Source of the DNA: CALEUX01 sp037439945
GTDB taxonomy: Bacteria; Bacteroidota; Bacteroidia; Bacteroidales; Marinilabiliaceae
Assembly: GCA_037439945.1 (NCBI GenBank)
Contig: JBBIVA010000068.1
Span: 1 to 19,600, forward strand
DNA: 19,600 nt
Reading direction: 5' to 3'
How positions within the stretch are numbered: the first letter of the stretch is position 1; the number at the start of each line of letters is the position of its first letter. Shown here in pieces: positions 7,395 through 14,720 of this stretch. The notes under the pieces were generated by a model, which was not told where the DNA came from, did not search any database, and saw only the letters and a program-made list of their open reading frames with translations. Position numbers and translations under genes: made by a program.

Positions 7395-9263
7395 ATGAGT
7401 CAGTTGGTTGTTGTTGATCCAAAAAAATGTAATTTGAGTTTTACCTGTATAAGGGTATGTCCGGCAAAAGCAATTAAAATTGCCGACAGGCATGCACAGG
7501 TAGTTCCGTCAAGATGTATAGGTTGCGGTAATTGTGTAACTGTGTGTGCTCAAAATGCCATTTTGTTTCGCGATGATAAAACAAAAGTTAATGAATTGTT
7601 TAAACTGCCAACACCAGTTGCAGCAATTTGTGATCCAAGCATTTCGGGTGAATTTACCGATATAACCGATTACCGTAAATTTGTGGGTATGTTACGGGCA
7701 ATAGGGTTTAAATATGTGCTTGATACTGCCTTTGGAGTTGATTTAGTTGCATTTAAGTACCGCGATTTATTTAACGATTTTCACGGAAAATATTATATAA
7801 CAACAAATTGCCCTCCGGTTCATTCATACGTTGAAAAAACCCACCCCGAACTGGTTGAAAACCTGGCACCGATTGTACCACCATACGTTGCTATGGCCAA
7901 AGTGGTTCGCCATTATTATGGTAGCGGTACAAACGTAGTTTATATAACATCGTGTGTTGCAGCCAAAGATGACGTCCATTATTTTAAAAATGATGGTAAA
8001 ATAAACGGTGTATTAACATTTATTGAGTTACGTGAATTATTTGCTGCAAATGGAATAACAGAAAATTCAGTTGAGTTCAGCGAGTTTGATCCACCTGTTG
8101 GTCGTAAAGGGGGATTGTTTCCAATAAGCAGGGGTTTTTTGCAGGCGGTTGACATAAACCAGGAATTACTATCAGGAAATATAATTATAACCGAAGGAAG
8201 AAATAATTTTCTTCAGTCTATATCTGAATTTAAAACTGAAATTGGATTAAAACAGCATCTCGATTTATTTTATTGTGAAGGATGTATTATGGGGCCGGGG
8301 AATTCACCCGGAGGGAAAAAATTCATGCGCCGGTCCCAGGTTATTAAATATGTTAATAAGCGATTAAAAGGTATAGATTTGGTTACCTGGCAGGAGCAGA
8401 TCGAAATGTTTCATACTCTTGATTTGAGTAGGAGATTTAAACCTCAGGATAAAAGGTTGCCCTACCCTGAAGAATCAGAAATTCAGAGAGTTTTGCATGA
8501 AATGGGCAAAAGTAAAACCGAAGACCAGTTGGGATGCGGGGCTTGTGGATATCCGTCATGTCGGGAGTTTGCAGTTGCTCATTGTCAGGGATTAACAAAT
8601 TATGAAATGTGTTATTCCTATACAATAAATAAACTGCATACCTTTATAAGTAAAGTTAACTCGGCCAATGATAAACTAAAAAAAACCAAGGAAGCCCTTA
8701 AGGAAAGTGAGGAAAAGGCTAGAATAGGAGAACAGGCTGCCCGGGAAGCTGCAGAAACTACCACTGCCATGCTTGATAAAATTAGTTCGGGAGTGGTAAT
8801 TGTTGATGAAAACCTTAAAGTAATTGAATCCAACAAGGCATTTATTAATATGCTTGGAGAAGATGCCCGGATGATCGATGAAATGATCCCCGGCCTTAGA
8901 GGTGCCGAGCTTATTTCACTGATACCTTTTTACAGGTTATTTTCATCAGTGCTTCAATCAGGTCAGGATTTATTAAACCGCGACACACCTTTTGGGAATT
9001 CAATTTTAAACGTGTCGGTTTTTACAATTAAAAAGCAAAAAATAGTAGGAGGAATAATACGTGATTTAATAGCTCCCGATGTAAGAAAAGAGGAAGTAAT
9101 TAACCGGGCCAGGGAAGTTATTAAGGAAAACCTTGAAAATGTTCAGCAAATAGCGTTTTTGCTGGGGGAAAGTGCTTCCAAAACCGAAAAAATATTAAAG
9201 TCGATAATTGATGCCCAAAAGCTTGGTTCCGAAAACGCTGCTGATATTGATGAAAGTGAATGA
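7395..9263 (+). CDS. PAS-containing [FeFe]-hydrogenase-like sensor protein
   Basis: A soluble 622-residue protein with a sensor layout. Residues 12-22 hold a [4Fe-4S] motif with one ligand missing (C12, S15, C18, C22), and 41-51 hold a complete one (C41, C44, C47, C51). A hydrogenase large-subunit-like domain follows, with reduced motifs: C139 in TTNCPP, C187 in TSCVAAK, and C294/C297 in CEGC, spaced C-x2-C rather than C-x3-C and without GGGQP. Next is a four-cysteine Fe-S domain, C381-x2-C384-x4-C389-x16-C406. A coiled coil spans about 415-455, a PAS domain about 455-565, and a helical tail ends the protein. Catalytic H2 turnover is unlikely with these motifs; sensing of redox state or H2 is the better guess. 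It resembles the PAS-containing hydrogenase-like subunits of clostridial hfs-type operons. No kinase domain is fused; partners are probably the phosphatase and kinases encoded next. Confidence 0.85.
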   Translation: MSQLVVVDPKKCNLSFTCIRVCPAKAIKIADRHAQVVPSRCIGCGNCVTVCAQNAILFRDDKTKVNELFKLPTPVAAICDPSISGEFTDITDYRKFVGMLRAIGFKYVLDTAFGVDLVAFKYRDLFNDFHGKYYITTNCPPVHSYVEKTHPELVENLAPIVPPYVAMAKVVRHYYGSGTNVVYITSCVAAKDDVHYFKNDGKINGVLTFIELRELFAANGITENSVEFSEFDPPVGRKGGLFPISRGFLQAVDINQELLSGNIIITEGRNNFLQSISEFKTEIGLKQHLDLFYCEGCIMGPGNSPGGKKFMRRSQVIKYVNKRLKGIDLVTWQEQIEMFHTLDLSRRFKPQDKRLPYPEESEIQRVLHEMGKSKTEDQLGCGACGYPSCREFAVAHCQGLTNYEMCYSYTINKLHTFISKVNSANDKLKKTKEALKESEEKARIGEQAAREAAETTTAMLDKISSGVVIVDENLKVIESNKAFINMLGEDARMIDEMIPGLRGAELISLIPFYRLFSSVLQSGQDLLNRDTPFGNSILNVSVFTIKKQKIVGGIIRDLIAPDVRKEEVINRAREVIKENLENVQQIAFLLGESASKTEKILKSIIDAQKLGSENAADIDESE

Positions 9264-9300
9264 TATATAAATCATATTAAGAGTTGTAATATCACATTTA

Positions 9301-10494
9301 ATGAGGCTACCTGAAAACAACATATTTCTTGATATTTATTGCCAACAAGCCGAACATACAGGTGAGTCAATTTGCGGCGATGTATTTCTTACACGCAGAA
9401 TAAAGGAAGAAGGCCGTACCATAATAGTATTGTCAGATGGAATGGGCTCGGGTATTAAAGCCAATGTTCTTGCATCATTAACATCATCAATGGCAGTAAA
9501 TTTTACTATTGAACACAGGGAGGTATTAAAAACAGCCGAAATAATTATGGATACCTTACCTGTTTGCTCTGTGCGAAAAATAAGTTATTCAACCTTCACT
9601 ATTGTTGATATTGAAGATGATGGCTTTACCAAAATCGTAGAGTTTGATAACCCATCATGCCTTATTTTAAATGGGGAGGAGCCTTTTGATCCCGGATGGG
9701 AAGTAGTGCAGATGGAATCGGAAAGGCATTTTGGCAAACTAATTAAAACTTGCAGCTTCAGGGCCGAAAAAGAATACAGAATTGTTTTCTGGACCGATGG
9801 GGTGATACAATCTGGAATGGGTACGCTGGCATTTCCATTTGGATGGGGCCATTCAGCCCTGATCGATTTTGTAATTAAAACCGTTAAAAACAACCCTTAT
9901 ACATCATCGGCCAAGTTAGCCCGCAAAGTTGTTGGTATGGCCGGAATCCACGATGAAAATAAACCAAAAGATGACACTTCATGCGGTGTTATTTATTTTA
10001 GGGAACCACGTAAACTGCTTCTTGTTTCAGGCCCCCCTTTCGATGAAAGGAAGGACCTTGATTTTGCCCTTAAAGTTCAAAGGTTTTCAGGAAAAAAAAT
10101 TATTGCAGGTGGCAGTACCGCCGAAATAATAGCCCGCGAACTTGCACTGAAATTTGATGCAGGTATGGAACAAACCGATATCGACCTCCCCCCGGCTTCA
10201 TTTGTTGAAGGCATTAATCTTGTTACAGAAGGAATATTAACTTTAGGGAAAGTGGTTAAAATACTCGAAAACCTTCAGAAAGACTCAAAACTGGGGCAAG
10301 GGCCTGCCGACCAGATAGTTAATTTCTTTCTTGAAAGTGACAGAATACACGTTATTAATGGTACCCGCATAAATATTGCACACCAGGACCCTAATCTCCC
10401 CGTAGAGCTTGAAATAAGAAGAACAGTTATTAAAAGAATTGTAAGGCTTTTAGAAACAAAATATCTAAAAGAAGTTACTGTTGAATACATATAA
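9301..10494 (+). CDS. SpoIIE-type PP2C serine phosphatase
   Basis: The N-terminal ~230 residues form a SpoIIE/PP2C-like phosphatase domain. The metal-binding acidic residues are visible: D27 (CGD), D46 in VLSDGMGSG, D166 in FWTDGV and D224/D225 in DDTSCGV. Such enzymes remove phosphate from serine or threonine of partner proteins, classically STAS-domain anti-anti-sigma factors, in the cytoplasm. The C-terminal ~165 residues (from about KLLLVSGPPF, with an AGGSTAEIIARELA stretch) are a domain I do not recognise. No membrane segments are seen, unlike Bacillus SpoIIE. The gene starts 37 bases after the PAS/hydrogenase-like gene. A kinase of the opposing type is encoded two genes downstream, so it is probably one arm of a phosphorylation switch driven by the redox sensor. 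Confidence 0.88.
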   Translation: MRLPENNIFLDIYCQQAEHTGESICGDVFLTRRIKEEGRTIIVLSDGMGSGIKANVLASLTSSMAVNFTIEHREVLKTAEIIMDTLPVCSVRKISYSTFTIVDIEDDGFTKIVEFDNPSCLILNGEEPFDPGWEVVQMESERHFGKLIKTCSFRAEKEYRIVFWTDGVIQSGMGTLAFPFGWGHSALIDFVIKTVKNNPYTSSAKLARKVVGMAGIHDENKPKDDTSCGVIYFREPRKLLLVSGPPFDERKDLDFALKVQRFSGKKIIAGGSTAEIIARELALKFDAGMEQTDIDLPPASFVEGINLVTEGILTLGKVVKILENLQKDSKLGQGPADQIVNFFLESDRIHVINGTRINIAHQDPNLPVELEIRRTVIKRIVRLLETKYLKEVTVEYI

Positions 10495-10654
10495 CTTATT
10501 ATGCTTATTTAGATTTGATATGTATTGACCCTAAACAGATTAAAATCATTTTTTTTAGGTTTTTTAAGAGATTACTTTCAATTAAATTGCCATCCTGAAA
10601 AGGAAATACCAGCAAATTAATAATTTCCTGATTATCAGTTGTAAAAAATAATCA

Positions 10655-10999
10655 ATGAAAGTAAGTAGTATTGTAGAAGTATTAAATGCCAGGGTTGTTT
10701 GCGGTCATGACAAACTTAATACCGATGTAAAATATGCTTTTGCAAGCGATTTAATGAGCGATGTATTAACCCTGGACAATGAAAATCTTGTATTGGTTAC
10801 AGGTTTGGCAAATTTACAAGTAATAAGGACGGCCGAAATAGCTGATATTTTTTGCGTTGTTATAGTGAAGGATAAAAAAGTTTCAATGGAGATGAAAAAA
10901 ATTGCTGAAGAAAACCAGATTGTTGTATTGGAATCTCCGTTGTCAATGTTCAGGGCAATTTCAGTTTTGCACGACAGCGGTTTAAAACCAGTTTATTGA
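10655..10999 (+). CDS. DRTGG-domain protein (first copy)
   Basis: This 114-residue protein matches the DRTGG fold in pattern: an N-terminal segment MKVSSIVEVLNARVVCG, a central SDLMSDVLTL block near residues 31-40, and alternating beta/alpha segments ending in ENQIVVLESPLSMFRAISVL. The domain is known as a possible regulatory module in phosphotransacetylase and CBS/HPr-kinase-type proteins, where its ligand is unclear. It is free-standing here. It sits between the phosphatase and the RsbW-like kinase gene (24 bases ahead) and has a paralogue at 12943. A ligand-binding or phosphorylatable adaptor role is plausible but inferred. The 160-base gap before it contains only weak hairpins. Confidence 0.75.
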   Translation: MKVSSIVEVLNARVVCGHDKLNTDVKYAFASDLMSDVLTLDNENLVLVTGLANLQVIRTAEIADIFCVVIVKDKKVSMEMKKIAEENQIVVLESPLSMFRAISVLHDSGLKPVY

Positions 11000-11023
11000 T
11001 TTATTGATTTTGGGCGGTTAAAT

Positions 11024-11455
11024 ATGCAATTTAAATATGATGTTGAAGGAGGAAATTTTTCACGCGCCGGTCATGCAAGCAGCGAAGTGAAAAAAATTTT
11101 AAAACAACTTAGTATCGACAATAAAATAATAAAAAGGGTTGTTGTTGCCCTATATGAAGGCGAAGTTAATGTGGTGGCCCATGCCCATAGTGGAGTAGTA
11201 ATGGTTGATATTGATGAAAAGAGAATTTTTATTAGAATAATGGACAAAGGGCCAGGTATTCCGGATATTGACATGGCAATGCAGGAAGGGTTTTCAACTG
11301 CATCGCCATCAGTTAGGGAAATGGGATTTGGGGCAGGCATGGGTTTACCTAACATTAAAAAGAATACCGACAGTTTAAAAATTGAAAGCGAAGTGGGTAA
11401 AGGTACTGTTTTAGAGATGGTTACGTATGTTTCATCTGTAAATGGCAATGGTTAA
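11024..11455 (+). CDS. RsbW/SpoIIAB-like GHKL serine kinase
   Basis: A stand-alone GHKL ATP-binding domain of 143 residues with the layout of anti-sigma kinases. The N-box is YEGEVNVVAHAH, with the catalytic Glu at E45 and the Mg-binding Asn at N49. The G1 box is DKGPGIPD, and the glycine-rich lid is GFGAGMGLPNIKK. There is no histidine-phosphorylation domain. RsbW and SpoIIAB phosphorylate a serine on a STAS protein and hold a sigma factor; the exact target here is unknown. The start codon lies 24 bases after the first DRTGG gene, arguing for co-translation. With the SpoIIE-type phosphatase upstream it forms a kinase/phosphatase pair, but no STAS gene is present in the window. Confidence 0.88.
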   Translation: MQFKYDVEGGNFSRAGHASSEVKKILKQLSIDNKIIKRVVVALYEGEVNVVAHAHSGVVMVDIDEKRIFIRIMDKGPGIPDIDMAMQEGFSTASPSVREMGFGAGMGLPNIKKNTDSLKIESEVGKGTVLEMVTYVSSVNGNG

Positions 11456-11576
11456 TGGCAAAGGCGAAATACGGATTATATTTTTATACCTATTCCCACG
11501 AACATATAGGTAATCATTTTTACCCAAACTAACTCAATTCATCATATAACAAAGGGGTTAACACTGTAAATGTAAT

Positions 11577-12956
11577 ATGGGACAGGAACAGTTTTATCAT
11601 GCATTAAAAGTTGACGAATCATTATGTTATGGCTGCACTCATTGTATGTTTGTATGCCCTACTGATGCTATTCGCATTCGCAATGGTAAGGCTTCCATAA
11701 GAAAAGACTGGTGCGTTGATTGCGGTGAATGTATGAAAGCGTGCCCTGTTAATGCCTTTTATGTTGAGCAGGATGATTTTGATAAAATTTTCAGCTATAA
11801 ATACAGGGTTGCTTTAGTACCCGTGGTTATGATAGGGCAGTTTCCATCAAATATATCTGAATCAGAAATATTCAGTGTAATGAGAGAGCTTGGATTTACA
11901 CATGTATTTCAAACTGAGCATACTGTAGATGTTATAAACGATGCAATGCTTAATGCATTAAAAACTCAAACCGAAAAACCATCAATATCATCATTTTGCC
12001 CTGCAGTGGTTAGATTGATCCAGGTTAGGTTTCCATCGTTGGTTGATCAGATTATGCTTGTTAAACCCCCAATTGATGCTTCAGCATTTTTCTTCAGGAA
12101 AAAATTACAGGATAAAGGGATTTCTGATGATGACATAGGTATTTTTTATGTTACACCCTGTGCTGCCAAAATTGCATCAGTTAAAAGTCCGGTAGGTGAA
12201 GATAAATCGCCCGTAAACGGAGTTATAAACATGAATTTTTTGTATAATAAGGTATATCAGGGTATCAGGAACAGGGGCAATAAAACTTCACGTTCACCCG
12301 GGGATAATCTTCCAAACCTTGGCCCAAAATCCATTCAATGGAGTTTAACAAACGGAGAAGCCCCCCATATGAAGGGAAGATGTTTAGCCATTGATGAAAT
12401 TCACAATGTTATTGATTTTCTCGAAAAAATTGAAAGCGGTGAAATTACCGATGTTGATTTTCTTGAGCTAAGATCATGCGATGAAAGCTGTGCTGGTGGG
12501 ATGTTAGTCGTTGGCAACAGATTTTTAACAGTTGAAAGGCTAAGAAAAAGGGCCGATCTTTTTAAGGACATACATGGAATACCCGAAGATCTTGTTCCTT
12601 ACAGGGATTACATGCTAGGAAAAATTGGTTTAAAACCAATTGAACCAAGGTCAATGCTTACCCTGGATGAGGATATGACCCAGGCGCTAAGAAAAATGCA
12701 ACAGGTTAGGTCATTAATGTGCTACCTGCCCGGAATTGATTGTGGTGCCTGCGGTTCGCCAAATTGTGAGAGTTTGGCCAAGGATATAGTAAGGCGTGAA
12801 GCTCAACTTTCAAGTTGTGTTTTTATACAAAGAATGATGGAAAAGCATAAGAAATTACATGGAGACCATGCAATTAGAATAATTGAAAAAACCTGGGGGA
12901 AAGATAGATTGGATAAAGATTGTACTAAATTAGGAGCCAAAAATGAAGGTATGTGA
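11577..12956 (+). CDS. [FeFe]-hydrogenase-like iron-sulphur protein without PAS
   Basis: The 459-residue protein has two complete N-terminal [4Fe-4S] motifs: C17, C20, C23, C27 and C46, C49, C52, C56. A hydrogenase large-subunit-like domain follows, with C141 in SSFCPAVV, C195 in TPCAAK, and C301/C305 in SCDESCAGG, which keeps the canonical C-x3-C spacing but lacks GGGQP. A C-terminal four-cysteine Fe-S domain lies at C389, C392, C397 and C414. All four positions that would ligate the H-cluster [4Fe-4S] subcluster are cysteines, so a cluster could bind, but the proton-shuttle cysteine of TSCCP is Phe. It is a shorter relative of the protein at 7395 and has no PAS domain. A sensory or electron-relay role is more likely than catalysis. 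The last 14 bases overlap the next gene. Confidence 0.85.
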   Translation: MGQEQFYHALKVDESLCYGCTHCMFVCPTDAIRIRNGKASIRKDWCVDCGECMKACPVNAFYVEQDDFDKIFSYKYRVALVPVVMIGQFPSNISESEIFSVMRELGFTHVFQTEHTVDVINDAMLNALKTQTEKPSISSFCPAVVRLIQVRFPSLVDQIMLVKPPIDASAFFFRKKLQDKGISDDDIGIFYVTPCAAKIASVKSPVGEDKSPVNGVINMNFLYNKVYQGIRNRGNKTSRSPGDNLPNLGPKSIQWSLTNGEAPHMKGRCLAIDEIHNVIDFLEKIESGEITDVDFLELRSCDESCAGGMLVVGNRFLTVERLRKRADLFKDIHGIPEDLVPYRDYMLGKIGLKPIEPRSMLTLDEDMTQALRKMQQVRSLMCYLPGIDCGACGSPNCESLAKDIVRREAQLSSCVFIQRMMEKHKKLHGDHAIRIIEKTWGKDRLDKDCTKLGAKNEGM

Positions 12957-13278
12957 TATAGTAAAAATGCTGAACCTATCGGTATTTAGCGGAGGTTCAG
13001 GTCTAGGGAATGAAGTAACAGGCGGGTACGTTTCTGACCTTTTAAGCGATGTTATGGGCAATGCATGTGAAGGCCAGGTTTGGATAACCCTTCAAACACA
13101 TAAGAATATTATGGCCGTGGCATCATTAAAAGATATGGCAGCAGTAATACTTGTTAAAGGTTTGAAACCCGATAATGAAACCCTGGCCCAAAGCGAACAG
13201 GAAAATATACCAATACTGGGAACCTCATTGGGAGCCTTTGAAATAACCGGAAAGCTCTTTAAGTTATTGAATTCGTGA
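12943..13278 (+). CDS. DRTGG-domain protein (second copy)
   Basis: A 111-residue paralogue of the protein at 10655, with the same opening (MKVCDIVKMLNLSVFSG), the same SDLLSDVMG block near residues 31-39 and the same ending in a short helix after an ILGTSLGAFEI segment. Its ATG lies inside the end of the upstream hydrogenase-like gene (14-base overlap), and the PHP-domain gene starts three bases after its stop, so the three are translationally coupled. Each hydrogenase-like protein in the locus is thus followed by a DRTGG protein, at once or after the phosphatase. The ligand and partner are unknown. Confidence 0.75.
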   Translation: MKVCDIVKMLNLSVFSGGSGLGNEVTGGYVSDLLSDVMGNACEGQVWITLQTHKNIMAVASLKDMAAVILVKGLKPDNETLAQSEQENIPILGTSLGAFEITGKLFKLLNS

Positions 13279-13281
13279 GAT

Positions 13282-14043
13282 ATGAAACTTTTCAAGGCGG
13301 ATTTGCATATCCACACGGTACTTTCACCGTGTGGAAGCCTGGAAATGGCACCTGATAAAATTGTAATGACTGCCCTTGAAAAGAAGTTGGATATAATAGC
13401 AATAACCGACCATAACTCAACCCTGCAGTGCAGGTCAGTAATGGAGGCTGGGGCAGAATACGGATTATTTGTTATTGGCGGGGCCGAAGTTAATACCCGT
13501 GAAGAAGTTCATTGTTTAACGTTCTTTGAAAATTTAGAAGCTCTTGATGATTTTCAGGATTATCTCGACAAATGGCTGCCCAATATTTTAAATAACCCCG
13601 AAAAGTTTGGCAATCAGGTCTGGGTTAACCGTAAAGAGGTAATTTTAGGTGAAGAAAAAAGGTTGCTTTGGGCCGGAATTAATCAATCAATTGAAGAAGT
13701 ATCGGAAAAAGTTAATTCATTGGGGGGTATTTTTATCCCAGCTCATATTAACCGCAGGGTAAATGGTATTATTAGCCAGTTGGGGTTTATCCCTCACGGC
13801 CTTAATATTGATGCAGTTGAAATTAACGGCATTGCTGATAGGCAGTTTTTAAAAAATAGTGGAATAGGAAGTAAATACAGGGTGATATCAGGTTCTGACA
13901 GTCATTTTTTGCACCAGATAGGGAGTGGGTTTACATGGTTGAAAATGGAAGAAGTATCTTTTAAAGAATTTCGTATGGCCCTTAAAGGAGTAAATAACCG
14001 TAACGCCACATCTGGCTGGGATGATTCAAAATCAGATAATTAA
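13282..14043 (+). CDS. PHP-domain metal-dependent phosphoesterase
   Basis: This 253-residue protein belongs to the polymerase-and-histidinol-phosphatase (PHP) superfamily. The metal-binding motifs are visible: DLHIHT (residues 7-12), ITDHN (41-45), the acidic GGAEVNT segment near 66, PAHINR near 153 and SGSDSH near 209. Members hydrolyse phosphate esters such as histidinol phosphate, nucleotide 3',5'-bisphosphates or nucleic-acid ends. The substrate of this branch is not evident. It starts three bases after the DRTGG gene and its stop nearly touches the next gene's start, so all three are one transcript. Its place in a hydrogenase signalling block suggests it handles a small phosphorylated signal or a phosphoprotein, but that is speculation. 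Confidence 0.87.
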   Translation: MKLFKADLHIHTVLSPCGSLEMAPDKIVMTALEKKLDIIAITDHNSTLQCRSVMEAGAEYGLFVIGGAEVNTREEVHCLTFFENLEALDDFQDYLDKWLPNILNNPEKFGNQVWVNRKEVILGEEKRLLWAGINQSIEEVSEKVNSLGGIFIPAHINRRVNGIISQLGFIPHGLNIDAVEINGIADRQFLKNSGIGSKYRVISGSDSHFLHQIGSGFTWLKMEEVSFKEFRMALKGVNNRNATSGWDDSKSDN

Positions 14044-14044
14044 A

Positions 14045-14614
14045 ATGAAAGATATTGCCATGCACCTTTTGGATATTGCCCGAAATTCCATCGATGCAAA
14101 AGCCAGAAATATAACAGTTAGTTTTTTCGTTCACAATAAGGAAGGGACATTATTTATTATAATCCAGGATGATGGATGTGGGATGGGAAAGGAATTGGTT
14201 AAAATTGTGACCGATCCGTTTACAACAACACGTAAATCGCGAAAAGTTGGCCTTGGTTTACCTTTTTTTAAAATGAATGCCGAACAAACAGGAGGGTGGT
14301 TGGAAATAAAATCTGAATTAAATAAAGGCACCCAAGTGAAAGCACTTTTTAACATAACTAATATTGATTGTGTGCCAATGGGTGATATGGCCGGTGCTGT
14401 TACCCTATTAATAAGCGGAAACCCAGGCGTTAATTTTAAGTTTGAGTTTAAAACTCAATCAGATCAATATCTGATAGGGACCCAAGAGATACAAATTGCC
14501 CTTGAAGGTACAGATGTTAATCAACCTAAAGTGATGATGTTAATAAAAGAAATGATAGAAGAAAACCTAAAGGAAATAGGCTTTAATTTTAACATTAACC
14601 ATTTAAAAAGTTAG
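14045..14614 (+). CDS. GHKL (histidine-kinase-like) ATPase
   Basis: A second stand-alone ATP-binding protein with an N-box LLDIARNSIDA near residue 12, a G1 box DDGCGMG near residue 44 and a lid VGLGLPFFK near residue 69. A C-terminal ~75-residue alpha/beta tail has no known name. I chose the ATG at 14045, one base after the PHP stop; an in-frame ATG at 14021 would add eight residues and overlap the PHP gene. The N-box differs from that of the RsbW-like kinase at 11024, so the two are not duplicates. The gene sits just before the HndB/HydD-like gene, as a histidine-kinase-like gene (hydE) does in the Acetobacter-unrelated acetogen Acetobacterium woodii hydCEDBA operon as I recall it. Its phosphorylation target is unknown. 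Confidence 0.82.
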   Translation: MKDIAMHLLDIARNSIDAKARNITVSFFVHNKEGTLFIIIQDDGCGMGKELVKIVTDPFTTTRKSRKVGLGLPFFKMNAEQTGGWLEIKSELNKGTQVKALFNITNIDCVPMGDMAGAVTLLISGNPGVNFKFEFKTQSDQYLIGTQEIQIALEGTDVNQPKVMMLIKEMIEENLKEIGFNFNINHLKS

Positions 14615-14720
14615 AATAATTATTTAAACTGAATCTGTTTTTTTGTTAATCAGGGTCAGTATTTAAATTTTATTTATAAAATAAGGATATATTAATTAAG
14701 TTACTAAAATATAGTCAGAT

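Noticed and set aside
10529..10566. CCTAAA/TTTAGG stem followed by T residues between the phosphatase and DRTGG genes
   Set aside because: The stem is only six base pairs with a long loop, too weak to call a terminator; the genes are probably co-transcribed.
14021..14044. Upstream ATG for the second GHKL ATPase
   Set aside because: It would overlap the PHP gene and add eight non-conserved residues; the ATG at 14045 starts right before the conserved DIAMHLLDIARNS segment.
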